Source: Mycetocola saprophilus (GTDB lineage Bacteria; Actinomycetota; Actinomycetes; Actinomycetales; Microbacteriaceae). Taken from it: a stretch of 64,000 bases of DNA. The notes beneath the pieces are model-generated. The model did not search any database and was not told where the DNA came from. It worked only from the letters and a program-made list of their open reading frames with translations. Each line of letters begins with the position of its first letter. Position 1 is the first letter of the stretch. The stretch covers positions 186,001 to 250,000 of the forward strand of contig NZ_JOEC01000003.1 of NCBI RefSeq assembly GCF_000718085.1. Direction: 5' to 3'. The translations under genes were made by a program, and so were the position numbers. Shown here piece by piece: positions 9,047 to 17,662 of this stretch.

Positions 9047-9619
9047 ATGAACCTGAGTCGCGTGAAATCCGCATCCTGGTACCCGCTGTTTATGCAGCTC
9101 TTCAAGTTCGCCGTGGTTGGTGGCGCCGGTTTTGTTGTGACCGCCGTGTCCTTCAACCTCCTGCGCGTCGGTCCGCTGAACCCCGAGCATGTGAAGAACG
9201 GCGTGGTGATCGCCACGGTGATCGCCACCACGCTGGCCATCATCACCAACTGGCTGGGTAACCGGTTCTGGACCTTCGCCACGCACCGCTCGAACAGCAC
9301 CGTGCGTGAGGGTGTGGAGTTCTTTGCCGTGAGCTTTGCCGGCATGGGCATCAGCACCCTGTGTGTCTGGGTGTCCCACGATGTGCTCGGCTTCACCTCC
9401 GCCGCCGCCGACAATATCGCGCTGAACGGCGTGGGCCTGATCCTCGGCTCGGTCTTCCGCTTTGTGCTCTACCGGTACTGGGTGTTCTCCCCCAACCGCG
9501 ACCGTGCGGCCGAGGAGATCACCGACCTGGAGGCCAGCGCGGCCGAGTTCACCGAACCGGACATCGAGATTTCCAAGGTTCCCGAGGCCAAGACCGTGGC
9601 CCGGGACGAGATCCACTAG
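9047..9619 (+). CDS. GtrA-like family membrane protein
   Basis: A 190-residue protein with four predicted membrane helices: FKFAVVGGAGFVVTAVSFNLL, a second near VIATVIATTLAIITNWLGNRFWTF (the GtrA signature N-x-W), a third in FFAVSFAGMGISTLCVWV and a fourth in GVGLILGSVFRFVLYRYWVF. GtrA-like proteins are thought to move or present lipid-linked sugars across the membrane. The C-terminal 45 residues are acidic and cytoplasmic. It is divergent from purK, as I recall for the M. tuberculosis homologue region. Confidence 0.88.
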   Translation: MNLSRVKSASWYPLFMQLFKFAVVGGAGFVVTAVSFNLLRVGPLNPEHVKNGVVIATVIATTLAIITNWLGNRFWTFATHRSNSTVREGVEFFAVSFAGMGISTLCVWVSHDVLGFTSAAADNIALNGVGLILGSVFRFVLYRYWVFSPNRDRAAEEITDLEASAAEFTEPDIEISKVPEAKTVARDEIH

Positions 9620-9646
9620 CTTTCCGCCGGGTCATCCGGCCGCCAC

Positions 9647-9697
9647 ACACCCTCACCCTCGATCGGGCCCAGCCCGACGGGAAGGTGAGGGTGTTTT
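9647..9697 (+). terminator. Rho-independent terminator of the GtrA-like gene
   Basis: A perfect 11-bp stem (9647-9657 with 9684-9694) followed by TTTTG, 28 nt after the stop codon. Confidence 0.75.
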
Positions 9698-9883
9698 GTC
9701 GTATCCGGGGAGGTGTCGCACGTCCGCCCGTTTCCCGCCGAATCCACGCCTTTTCCACCGAAACGCAGAATTCCCACCCTGTTAATTTGCTAAATCCGCG
9801 CTCGTTAATGTTGTTACGTCTTTGTTTTGCTCCGTTTGTGTGGGACTATATTTCAAATTCCTCTACCAATGACGGGAGATGCC

Positions 9884-10645
9884 GTGTACGCCGCGGAACG
9901 ACAGCAGCTCATCCTCACCCTGGCTCGCAGCCAGGGACGGGTCGAAGGCAGCGCACTCGCCGAACAGTTGGATGTGACGGCGGAAACCATCCGTCGCGAC
10001 CTCACCGCCCTGGAACGGCGCGGACTGGTCAAGCGGGCACACGGCGGAGCGATCCCCACCGATGCCCTGAACTCCGAGCTGGATCTCAGCGAGCGCATCG
10101 GCCGCCACTCGAACGATAAGCGCAGCATCGCGCTGCGGGCACTCGAGCAGCTTCCCGAAACCGGAACCATCCTGTTGGACGCCGGCACCACGACCCTCGC
10201 CATCGCCCAGGCCCTCCCCGCCGATGCCGAACTCACGGTGGTCGCCAATAGCCCGATGATCTGCGCCGCCCTCTCCACCAAGCCCGGCATCACCCTGCTT
10301 CAGCTGGGCGGTCAGGTGCGCGCGATGACCGGGGCCGCGGTCGGGCGCTGGACCACCGATGCGCTGGCCGAGCTCAGCGTGGACGTGGGCTTTATCGGGA
10401 CCAACGGGTTCGACGTGGCCCGCGGGCTCACGACCCCCGACCAGATGGAGGCCGCGACCAAGCGAGCCATGGTCACCGCGAGCCGCACCACCGTCCTGGT
10501 CGCCGATTCCAGCAAGGCTGCCAACGTGCACCTGCACCGCTTTGCGAGCCTGGAGGAGATGGACGTGGTGATCACCGACTCCGCCATCGACGAGGACTTT
10601 GCCGAGGCGATCCGCGCGGCCGGACCCAACGTGGTGAACGCATGA
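9884..10645 (+). CDS. fruR: DeoR-family transcriptional regulator of the fructose operon
   Basis: A 253-residue DeoR-type regulator: N-terminal winged HTH (about residues 8-60, with SALAEQLDVTAETIRRDLTALERRG and the R-AHGGAI end of the wing), then the sugar-phosphate-sensing domain with TILLDAGTTTLAIAQAL and VGFIGTNGFDV. The GTG at 9884 has GGGAG 5 nt upstream and gives the usual YAAERQQLIL start; an ATG at 9869 is an alternative. It overlaps fruK by 4 nt, so it probably controls the operon in response to fructose-1-phosphate (inferred from location). Confidence 0.88.
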   Translation: MYAAERQQLILTLARSQGRVEGSALAEQLDVTAETIRRDLTALERRGLVKRAHGGAIPTDALNSELDLSERIGRHSNDKRSIALRALEQLPETGTILLDAGTTTLAIAQALPADAELTVVANSPMICAALSTKPGITLLQLGGQVRAMTGAAVGRWTTDALAELSVDVGFIGTNGFDVARGLTTPDQMEAATKRAMVTASRTTVLVADSSKAANVHLHRFASLEEMDVVITDSAIDEDFAEAIRAAGPNVVNA

Positions 10646-11589
10646 TCATCACCCTGACTCCCAACCCCAGCGTGGACCGCGCGGTCACCGTCGAGGCCCT
10701 GCACCGCGGCCAGGTGTTGCGGGCGGCATCCTCCCGGATCGATCCCGGTGGCAAGGGTGTGAACGTGGGTCGGGCGCTCGCCAGCATGGGCGAGCAACCG
10801 CTCGTGGTAGTGCCCTCCGGTGGCCCCGAGGGCACCCTGCTCGAGGCGCTGCTGGCGAAGACCGCGGTGCCCACCCGGATCGTGCCGATCGCCGGGAGCG
10901 TGCGGATGAACATCAGCGTGCTGGAGCCCGATGGCACCACCACCAAGCTCAACGAGGCGGGCCCGACCCTCGGCTCGGCGGACGTGCACGCGCTGTTTGC
11001 CGCCACGCTCTCCCCGGCCACCGCGGGCACCTGGATCACCGGCTGCGGCAGCCTGCCGCCCGGGGCCCCCGCCGACCTGTACGCGCAGCTGATCGCCGAG
11101 GCGAAGCGACTCGGTGCCCACGTGGCGATCGATTCCTCGGGACCGGCATTTGCCACCGCCGTGGCCGCGATCCCCACGCTGATCAAACCCAACCGCACCG
11201 AGCTGGAAGAGCTCACCGGACGCTCGCTCACCACGATGGGCGCGGTCATCGACACCGCCCGCGAGCTGGTCGACACCGGCATCCGGTTTGTCGCAGTGAG
11301 CCTGGGCCGAGACGGCGCGGTGCTGGTCAGCGCGGACACCGTGGTGCACGCGCGCTCGATCGTGACCGACCCGGTATCCACCGTGGGTGCCGGTGACTGC
11401 ATGCTTGCCGGATTACTTTTCGGCCTGAACCGCGGAGAGGACGAGGCGGATGCACTGGTCCGCGGGGTCCGCTGGGGTGCCGCCGCCGTCCGTCTGCCCG
11501 GCACCGAGGTGCCCGCGCCCGCCGACCTTGAACACATCGAGGTCGACCTGATCCGCTCCCCGCGGCGCGATCTGCCCCTGAACGACTAA
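10642..11589 (+). CDS. fruK: 1-phosphofructokinase
   Basis: PfkB-family kinase that phosphorylates fructose-1-phosphate, the product of FruA, to fructose-1,6-bisphosphate. The 315-residue protein shows LTPNPSVDRAVTV at the N-terminus, GGKGVNVGRAL, and the C-terminal PfkB signature STVGAGDCMLAGLLFGL with the catalytic Asp. ATGA overlap with fruR and a 44-nt gap to fruA indicate one operon. Confidence 0.94.
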   Translation: MIITLTPNPSVDRAVTVEALHRGQVLRAASSRIDPGGKGVNVGRALASMGEQPLVVVPSGGPEGTLLEALLAKTAVPTRIVPIAGSVRMNISVLEPDGTTTKLNEAGPTLGSADVHALFAATLSPATAGTWITGCGSLPPGAPADLYAQLIAEAKRLGAHVAIDSSGPAFATAVAAIPTLIKPNRTELEELTGRSLTTMGAVIDTARELVDTGIRFVAVSLGRDGAVLVSADTVVHARSIVTDPVSTVGAGDCMLAGLLFGLNRGEDEADALVRGVRWGAAAVRLPGTEVPAPADLEHIEVDLIRSPRRDLPLND

Positions 11590-11633
11590 TCACCCACCTC
11601 CCCGCTTTACCGAAAACCCTGAAAGGAATCGAT

Positions 11634-13730
11634 ATGCCACTCATCAACGTCGAACAAGTGGTGCTCGACCTCACCGGAGCCGACCGACACGAAGCCACCC
11701 GTACCCTAGCCCAGCGCCTGGTTGCCAGCGGACGCTGCACCGACATCGACCTGTTTATCGCCGATGTGCAGGAGCGCGAGTCTAAGATGGCCACCGGACT
11801 GCCCGGCGGCATCGGGATCCCCCACGCCCGCAGTGCGGCGATCACCGAGCCCTCGCTGGTCTTCGGCCGGATCGCCGACGGCATCGATTGGGGTGCCAAG
11901 GACGGCCCCGCCCGTCTGGTGTTCCTGATCGCCGCCCCCGCCGACGGCGGAGACGCCCACATGCAGGTGCTCCCCCAGCTGGCGCGTGCGCTGATGCACA
12001 ACGACTTCCGCGAGGCGCTGCTGAGCGCGGCCACGCCCGAGGAGGTCGTGGCCATCGTCGAGGAGCACGTGCAGCTCAAGGCGGAGAAGCCCGCGGCACA
12101 GGCCCCGGCCGCCCCCGCCGCGGAGGCTACCGCTGCCGGCACCCCCGCCACCGCTCCCGCGACCCCGGCTCCCGAGGCCTCCCCGGCTACCACCGCCGCC
12201 CGCCCGCTGCGCTTTGTGGCCGTGACGTCCTGCCCCACCGGCATCGCCCACACCTATATGGCCGCCGAGGCGCTGGAAAACGCCGCCCGCGAGGCCGGCC
12301 ACCAGATCCTGGTGGAAACCCAGGGTTCGGCCGGATCCACCCCGCTAAACCCCGCGGACATTGCCGCGGCCGACGCGGTGATCTTCGCCCACGACGTCGA
12401 GGTCAAGGATCGCGCCCGCTTCGCCGGCAAGCCCACGATCGACGTGGGCGTGAAGAAGGCGATCTCCGCCGGTCCGCAGCTGCTGATCGACGCGGGAAAC
12501 CTGGCCGCCGCCTGGGCCGCCGACCCCGCCCGCGCCGCCGCAGCGGCGAGCGCGACCCCGGTGCCCAGCGAGTCCTCGGAGCGCAAGGGCTTTGGAACCC
12601 GCCTGCAGCAGTGGTTGATGACCGGTGTCTCCTACATGATTCCGTTTGTCGCCGCCGGCGGCATCCTGATCGCCCTCTCGTTTATGCTCGCGCAGATCGC
12701 GCTGGGCCAAAACGGTGCGATCGAGATCGTGAAGTACGGCATCCACACGCAGGACGCCGCCTTTGACATCACCCAGAACTTCAACATCGCCAGCCTCACC
12801 TCCTGGGCGGGTCTGCTGTTTGTGATCGGATCCACCTCGTTCGGGTTCCTGGTTCCGATTCTCTCCGGCTACATCGCCTTCGGGATCGCCGACCGTCCGG
12901 GTCTGGTTCCCGGCATCGTCGGCGGTGCGCTGGCGGCCTCGATGAACGCCGGCTTCCTCGGCGGTATCGTGACCGGTCTGCTGGCCGGTGCGGTCGCGCA
13001 CTGGATCGCCGGCTGGAAGGTCCATAAGGGTGTCCGCGGCGTGATGCCGGTGGTGGTCATCCCGCTGCTGTCCACCTTTATCACCGCGGGTCTGTTTATC
13101 GCGGTGCTGGGTCGCCCGATCGTCTGGCTGATGACCTCGCTCAACGACGGCCTGAACGGCCTGACCGGTGCCGGCGTGCTGGTGCTCGGCCTGATTCTCG
13201 GTGCGATGATGGGCTTTGACCTCGGTGGTCCGGTCAACAAGGTGGCCTACGGATTCGCCACCGCGGGTCTGGCGGCAGCCGGTGCCTCGATGGATGCCCC
13301 GCAGCTGAAGATCATGGCCGCGGTCATGGCAGCCGGAATGGTCGCCCCGCTGGCGATGGCCCTGGCCACGACCCTGCGCCCCAAGCTGTTCTCAGCCCCC
13401 GAGCGCGAAAACGGTAAGGCAGCCTGGCTGCTGGGTGCCTCGTTCATCTCCGAGGGCGCGATTCCGTTTGCCGCCGCCGACCCGATCCGCGTGATGATCT
13501 CCTCGACCATCGGATCCGCGGTGACCGGTGGCCTGGTGATGCTCTTCGGTGCGACCCTGCGCGCCCCGCACGGCGGTATCTGGGTGCTCCCGCTGATCGG
13601 TCAGCCGCTGCTGTTTGTGCTGGCCCTGGCCATCGGTGTGGCGATCACCGCCCTGCTGGTGATCGTGTCCAAGTCGATCGCCGCCCGGAACAAGCTGGCC
13701 GCCCAGGCGACAGCTCAGGTCGCCGTCTAG
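11634..13730 (+). CDS. fruA: PTS fructose-specific EIIABC component
   Basis: A 698-residue permease that imports fructose and phosphorylates it to fructose-1-phosphate. Domains in order: EIIA (residues 1-148, phospho-His H64 in GIPHARS), an Ala/Pro-rich linker (150-188), EIIB (190-285, phospho-Cys C200 in VAVTSCPTGIAHTYMAAE) and the membrane EIIC (about 310-690, beginning LQQWLMTGVSYMIPFVAAGG). GAAAGGAATCGAT precedes the ATG. It receives phosphate from the HPr and EI encoded immediately downstream. Confidence 0.96.
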   Translation: MPLINVEQVVLDLTGADRHEATRTLAQRLVASGRCTDIDLFIADVQERESKMATGLPGGIGIPHARSAAITEPSLVFGRIADGIDWGAKDGPARLVFLIAAPADGGDAHMQVLPQLARALMHNDFREALLSAATPEEVVAIVEEHVQLKAEKPAAQAPAAPAAEATAAGTPATAPATPAPEASPATTAARPLRFVAVTSCPTGIAHTYMAAEALENAAREAGHQILVETQGSAGSTPLNPADIAAADAVIFAHDVEVKDRARFAGKPTIDVGVKKAISAGPQLLIDAGNLAAAWAADPARAAAAASATPVPSESSERKGFGTRLQQWLMTGVSYMIPFVAAGGILIALSFMLAQIALGQNGAIEIVKYGIHTQDAAFDITQNFNIASLTSWAGLLFVIGSTSFGFLVPILSGYIAFGIADRPGLVPGIVGGALAASMNAGFLGGIVTGLLAGAVAHWIAGWKVHKGVRGVMPVVVIPLLSTFITAGLFIAVLGRPIVWLMTSLNDGLNGLTGAGVLVLGLILGAMMGFDLGGPVNKVAYGFATAGLAAAGASMDAPQLKIMAAVMAAGMVAPLAMALATTLRPKLFSAPERENGKAAWLLGASFISEGAIPFAAADPIRVMISSTIGSAVTGGLVMLFGATLRAPHGGIWVLPLIGQPLLFVLALAIGVAITALLVIVSKSIAARNKLAAQATAQVAV

Positions 13731-13738
13731 TTCCCCAA

Positions 13739-13804
13739 CCCTGTACGCCCGCTCCCGAACCGACACAGCCGGGCGCCGTCTCACTCTCACCCCTGTACGC
13801 CCGC
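13739..13804. repeat. Two 14-nt direct repeats between fruA and ptsH
   Basis: CCCTGTACGCCCGC occurs exactly at 13739-13752 and 13791-13804, 52 nt apart. The second copy runs into a GC-rich palindrome. Function unknown; could be a remnant duplication or a regulator site for ptsH. Confidence 0.5.
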
Positions 13805-13816
13805 CGCGCGGCGGGC
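13799..13816. terminator. GC palindrome upstream of ptsH
   Basis: GCCCGCCG and its exact complement flank a central CG, so the real loop would open a little further. There is no T-run; it may end fruA transcription weakly or act as an operator before ptsH. Confidence 0.35.
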
Positions 13817-13847
13817 TACCGTAGTCACAGTTATCAAAGGAGTCATC

Positions 13848-14117
13848 ATGGCAACTCGTACCGCCACCATCGCCTCATCCATCGGCCTGCACTCGCGTCC
13901 CGCCGCCATCTTTGTGGAGGCCGTCGAGGACTCGGGCCTCGAGGTTGAGATCGGCCGCGTGGGCGAGCCCACCGTAGACGCCGGCAGCATCCTGGGCGTG
14001 ATGGCCCTGGGTGCCCGCAACGGCGAGGTTGTTGAGCTCACGGCCGAGGGTCCGGACGCCGAGGCCGTCCTGGACCGCCTGGTCGCGCTGCTGAACTCGG
14101 ACCTGGACGCCGAGTGA
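13848..14117 (+). CDS. ptsH: Phosphocarrier protein HPr
   Basis: An 89-residue HPr that carries phosphate from EI to sugar-specific EIIA domains. The active-site H15 lies in IGLHSRPAA, and S47 in DAGSILGVMALGA occupies the regulatory-serine position of Gram-positive HPr. AAGGAG lies 6 nt before the ATG. The last codons overlap the ptsI GTG by 4 nt. Confidence 0.95.
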   Translation: MATRTATIASSIGLHSRPAAIFVEAVEDSGLEVEIGRVGEPTVDAGSILGVMALGARNGEVVELTAEGPDAEAVLDRLVALLNSDLDAE

Positions 14118-15823
14118 GCACCATCGGCGTCGCCGACGGTTCCGCGGTAACCGAGGTGCGGCAGGGCGTGGGCGTGAGCCCTGGTTCCGCCTATGGCCCG
14201 GTGGTTCAGGTCGCGGCGCCGGTGCAACCCCCGCAGAACGAGGAGGCCCCGGCGGATCCCGCCGCGGCCTCCGAGGCGGCGATTGCCAGCTTCATGCACG
14301 TGGCCGAGGACCTCGAGGCCCGCTCGGCGCGGGCGGATGACACCGCCCGGGACGTGCTCAAGGCCACCGCGATGATCGCCCGCGACCGTGCCCTGCACCG
14401 CGCGGTGACCAAGCACCTGGGCGAGGGCAATGGACCGGCCACCGCGATCAACCTGGCCATCGACGAGTTCGCGGCCAAGTTTGAGGCCCTCGGCGGCTAC
14501 TTCGCCGAGCGGGTCACCGACCTGCGCGACATCGGCTCGCGGGCGATGGCCCACGTGCTGGGGCGGCCTGCACCGGGGGTGCCGCCCTTTAGCGTGCCCA
14601 GCATCATCCTGGCCGAGGATCTCGCGCCGGCCGAAACGGCGACGCTGGATCGTTCCCTGGTCCTGGGCATCGTGACCCGCGCCGGCGGACGCACCAGCCA
14701 CACGGCGATCCTCGCCGCGCAGATGGGCATCCCCGCGGTGGTCCAGCTGCCCGGCGCCACCGAGATTCCCGCCGGAACCCCGATCTCCCTGGACGGGGAC
14801 ACCGGTGAGGTGGTGCTGAACCCCGATCCCGAGGTCGTCACCAATCAGCGTCTGCGCCGCGAGCGTCGCGCGGCCGCCCTGGCCGAGGTCTCCGGCCCCG
14901 GCAGTACCCAGGATGGGCACCCGATCGCCCTGCTCGCCAACATCGGCGGAGCAAAGGACGCCGAGCTGGCCGGTGCCGAGGACCTCGAGGGTGTGGGCCT
15001 GTTCCGCACCGAGTTTGTGTTCCTCTCGGCCGCCCACGCCCCGACCCTGGAGGAGCAGACCGCGATCTACAGCCGCGTCTTTGCGCCCTTCGACGGACGC
15101 CGCGTGGTTGTGCGGACCCTGGATGCCGGGGCCGATAAGCCGCTGGCCTTCGCCAACCTGGGCGAGGAGGAGAACCCGGCGCTGGGACGCCGCGGTCTGC
15201 GCCTCTCGCAGGCGAAGCCCGAGCTGCTGGAAACCCAGCTGCAGGCGCTCGCCGCCGCGGCCCGGGCCACCGGGGCGGACGTGCGGGTGATGGCTCCGAT
15301 GGTGGCCACCATCGCCGAGGCCCGCTGGTTTGCCGAGCGGGTGCGTGCCAACGGCCTACCCAAGGCCGGGGTCATGATCGAGGTGCCCGCCGCGGCCCTG
15401 CGCTCGGCGCAGGTGCTGGCCGAGGTCGACTTCGGCAGCCTGGGCACCAACGACCTGGCCCAGTACACGATGGCCGCCGACCGGATGGAGGGTGAGCTCT
15501 CCGAGCTGCTGGATCCCTGGCAGCCCGGCGTGCTCGACGTGATCGCCGCCGCCGCGACCGGCGCCAAGCATGCGGGTAAGCCGCTGGGCGTCTGCGGGGA
15601 ATCCGCCGGGGACCCGCTGCTGGCCCTGGTGCTGGTGGGCCTCGGCGTCACCAGCCTGTCGATGGCGACCAGCAAGATTCGCGGGGTGCGCCTGGCGCTC
15701 AAGACCCACACGCTGGAACACTGCGAGCGTCTGGCGGCCGCGGCCCTGGCCGCCGAGGATCCCGAGGGTGCCCGGGCGGCCGTCCGCGCGGCGGCGACTC
15801 CCGAGCTGGTCGCGCTGCTCTAG
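14114..15823 (+). CDS. ptsI: Phosphoenolpyruvate-protein phosphotransferase (Enzyme I)
   Basis: EI takes phosphate from PEP and passes it to HPr. The 569-residue protein carries the phospho-His H196 in GGRTSHTAILAA, the arginine motif LFRTEFVFL, the PEP-binding VRTLDAGADKPL, and the C-terminal GTNDLAQYTMAADR and GVCGESAGDP with the conserved Cys. The GTG start overlaps ptsH. Note GESAGDP replaces the more usual GEAAGDP, a mild change. A second EI-like gene lies at 44827-46467. Confidence 0.95.
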   Translation: MSTIGVADGSAVTEVRQGVGVSPGSAYGPVVQVAAPVQPPQNEEAPADPAAASEAAIASFMHVAEDLEARSARADDTARDVLKATAMIARDRALHRAVTKHLGEGNGPATAINLAIDEFAAKFEALGGYFAERVTDLRDIGSRAMAHVLGRPAPGVPPFSVPSIILAEDLAPAETATLDRSLVLGIVTRAGGRTSHTAILAAQMGIPAVVQLPGATEIPAGTPISLDGDTGEVVLNPDPEVVTNQRLRRERRAAALAEVSGPGSTQDGHPIALLANIGGAKDAELAGAEDLEGVGLFRTEFVFLSAAHAPTLEEQTAIYSRVFAPFDGRRVVVRTLDAGADKPLAFANLGEEENPALGRRGLRLSQAKPELLETQLQALAAAARATGADVRVMAPMVATIAEARWFAERVRANGLPKAGVMIEVPAAALRSAQVLAEVDFGSLGTNDLAQYTMAADRMEGELSELLDPWQPGVLDVIAAAATGAKHAGKPLGVCGESAGDPLLALVLVGLGVTSLSMATSKIRGVRLALKTHTLEHCERLAAAALAAEDPEGARAAVRAAATPELVALL

Positions 15824-15832
15824 CCCGCTACA

Positions 15833-15868
15833 CACAAAGGCGCACGCCCGCGGGCGTGCGCCTTTGTG
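15833..15868 (+). terminator. Terminator of the fru-pts block
   Basis: A perfect 36-nt palindrome (18-bp arms meeting at 15850/15851), 9 nt after the ptsI stop and followed by TT. A very stable hairpin; the tail is short. Confidence 0.7.
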
Positions 15869-15982
15869 TTGCCCGGGGAACACGCGTCGGGGCGAGAAGG
15901 TACCGGATTCGTGCCGCGGGGAGCGTTCCCGAAATGATAAGAAGTCGCCGGAATCGCGCCACGGCGCGCGTTCCCGGAACGG

Positions 15983-16567
15983 CTAGAAGGCCCCGGACTC
16001 GCGCTGCGGGGCGAGCGAGGGCACAACCTGGTTGACCTCGATCAGGTGGTGCAGGGTGTCCACGACCTGGCGGGAGCCCGGCACCGAAACCAGGACCAGC
16101 GGCCGATCGGTACCGGCGGTGAGCACGATCGTGGCCGAACCGGAGAGCGCCTGGATCGGCCCGCGCCGGGTGGCGATCTCATAGCCGCGGCTGTGGAACA
16201 CCTCGCGCCGCTCACGCACCAGGAAGCCGCGGTGCATGATGACCCGACGGGTGGTGATCGTGCTGCGTCGGTTGAGCCACACCAGGTAGGGCCAGAGCAC
16301 CAGGAACACAAACACGGCGATCGCCCCGCCCACCACCATCCAGAACTCCGGTCCGGTGGGGAATCGGCTGATTCCAAACACCAGGGCACCGGGCAGCGTG
16401 ATAAAAATCAGCGCCGGCAGGATCAGGAAGCGTGCGTGGCGACGCAGCCGGGCAACCACCCGCTCGGTGGGCACCACACTGGGTGTGGGAAACATCGGGG
16501 CACCGGCGGGAGCTCCGAGGATCTGGGTGGCGTCCCCGGTCCCGGGGCCGCGGGTGAAATCGACCAT
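15983..16567 (-). CDS. PH domain-containing membrane protein
   Basis: A 194-residue protein with two membrane helices (FLILPALIFITLPGALVFGI and WMVVGGAIAVFVFLVLWPYLVWL) followed by a bacterial pleckstrin-homology domain (TITTRRVIMHRGFLVRERREVFHSRGYEI and the NVQ-type turn GPIQALSGSATIVL). It lies next to birA, as I recall for the M. tuberculosis PH-domain gene in this neighbourhood. Role unknown; probably structural at the membrane. Confidence 0.85.
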   Translation of the reverse strand: MVDFTRGPGTGDATQILGAPAGAPMFPTPSVVPTERVVARLRRHARFLILPALIFITLPGALVFGISRFPTGPEFWMVVGGAIAVFVFLVLWPYLVWLNRRSTITTRRVIMHRGFLVRERREVFHSRGYEIATRRGPIQALSGSATIVLTAGTDRPLVLVSVPGSRQVVDTLHHLIEVNQVVPSLAPQRESGAF

Positions 16568-16639
16568 GGTCCATTCCTATCAGCAAGCGCGCCCGGGCGG
16601 TGGATGGCTCGGCCGAAACGGCGGGATTTTGGGCCGTTT

Positions 16640-16713
16640 CCCGGGCGCCGGTGGGGAGGTCCGTTGCGTACCCCGAAAAGCGGGGCTGCGTAAATCGCCC
16701 GGGCGCCGGTGGG
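16640..16713. repeat. 16-nt exact direct repeat between birA and the PH-domain gene
   Basis: CCCGGGCGCCGGTGGG occurs at 16640-16655 and 16698-16713 with 42 nt between copies; a shorter relative, GCCCGGGCGGTGG, begins near 16588. The element lies downstream of birA and upstream of the PH-domain gene. Function unknown. Confidence 0.55.
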
Positions 16714-16720
16714 TGCGGCG

Positions 16721-17533
16721 CTAGTCCTGCGCGCGCAGGTGGGTGATGTCCCCGGCCGAGACCGTGGTGTGCGCGCCGGTGTCGGCATCCACGATCACGA
16801 TGCGTCCGTCCGCGTCCAACGCAAGCGCCCGGCCGAACTGGAACACCCCGCCCGGACGCTCGACCCGGACCGAGCGACCCAGGGTGTCCAGGCGAGCCTC
16901 CACGCGCGCCCGCAGCCCCGAGGCCTCGGCGTCGCCCCCGGCGGCCACCAGGGCATCGTAGAGCTCGATAAACACCGCCAGGTACTCGGCCAGCAGGGCG
17001 TCGGGGTCGGGATCCGCACCGAGCACCGCGAGCGAGGTTGCGGTGTCCACCGGAAGCTGGGCGGCGGTCATCGCCGTGTTGATGCCGGTCCCGATCACCA
17101 CCGATCCGTCGGCCGAAATCTCGGCCAGCACGCCGCATATCTTCTTGCCGGCCACCAGCACATCATTGGGCCACTTAACCCGGGCATCCGGGGCGGCACC
17201 GGCCGCGCTCAGCCGCGCGTTAATCGCCTCGGCCATCGCGGTCCCGGCCAGCAGCGAGAGCCACCCGTAGCTCTCCATCGGCAGCTTCCCGGCCGGACGC
17301 ACCAGCAGCGAGATCGCCAGTCCACTGCCCGAGGGGGAGGTCCAGACCCGGTCCAGGCGTCCGCGTCCGGCCACCTGGGTGTCGGTCAGCAGCACGCTCA
17401 GGTGCGGCCAGCCCGCGGCGTCGGCGGTGGCCAGGGCCAGCAGGTCGGCGTTGGTCGATCCGGATTCTGCCAGCCAGCGCAGGCGCTGGGCGAGGGCACG
17501 GGAGCGGGTCAGCGAGGGCGCGTCTTCGGTCAT
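16721..17533 (-). CDS. birA: Biotin-[acetyl-CoA-carboxylase] ligase, no HTH domain
   Basis: It adenylates biotin and attaches it to the BCCP lysine of the acyl-CoA carboxylase encoded at 24881-26653. The 270-residue protein shows ESGSTNADLL, the biotinyl-AMP loop VAGRGRLDRVW, and VKWPNDVLV. There is no N-terminal HTH, so it is a monofunctional ligase and not a biotin repressor. I start at ATG 17533, preceded by GGGGGA; a TATTCT also lies 6 nt upstream, so the message may be leaderless. Confidence 0.92.
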   Translation of the reverse strand: MTEDAPSLTRSRALAQRLRWLAESGSTNADLLALATADAAGWPHLSVLLTDTQVAGRGRLDRVWTSPSGSGLAISLLVRPAGKLPMESYGWLSLLAGTAMAEAINARLSAAGAAPDARVKWPNDVLVAGKKICGVLAEISADGSVVIGTGINTAMTAAQLPVDTATSLAVLGADPDPDALLAEYLAVFIELYDALVAAGGDAEASGLRARVEARLDTLGRSVRVERPGGVFQFGRALALDADGRIVIVDADTGAHTTVSAGDITHLRAQD

Positions 17534-17649
17534 TCCCCCAGAATACGGCCTCGGGATCCCCACCACCGTTCGCCATCTGAGCATTCCCACAACGAAACAC
17601 GATTCACACTGTAGGAACCGATGAACCCGCCAGATGGGGGTGGTCGAGA

Positions 17650-17655
17650 TAGAGT
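17650..17655 (+). promoter_or_regulatory. -10 hexamer of accD, leaderless type
   Basis: TAGAGT ends 7 nt before the accD GTG and there is no clear Shine-Dalgarno sequence, which fits a leaderless transcript. Confidence 0.5.
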
Positions 17656-17662
17656 AAACCGT

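Noticed and set aside
8888..9616. N-terminal extension of purK by about 240 residues
   Set aside because: The extension is antisense to the GtrA-like gene; the GTG at 8887 with GGAGACGGAGA gives the normal PurK start.
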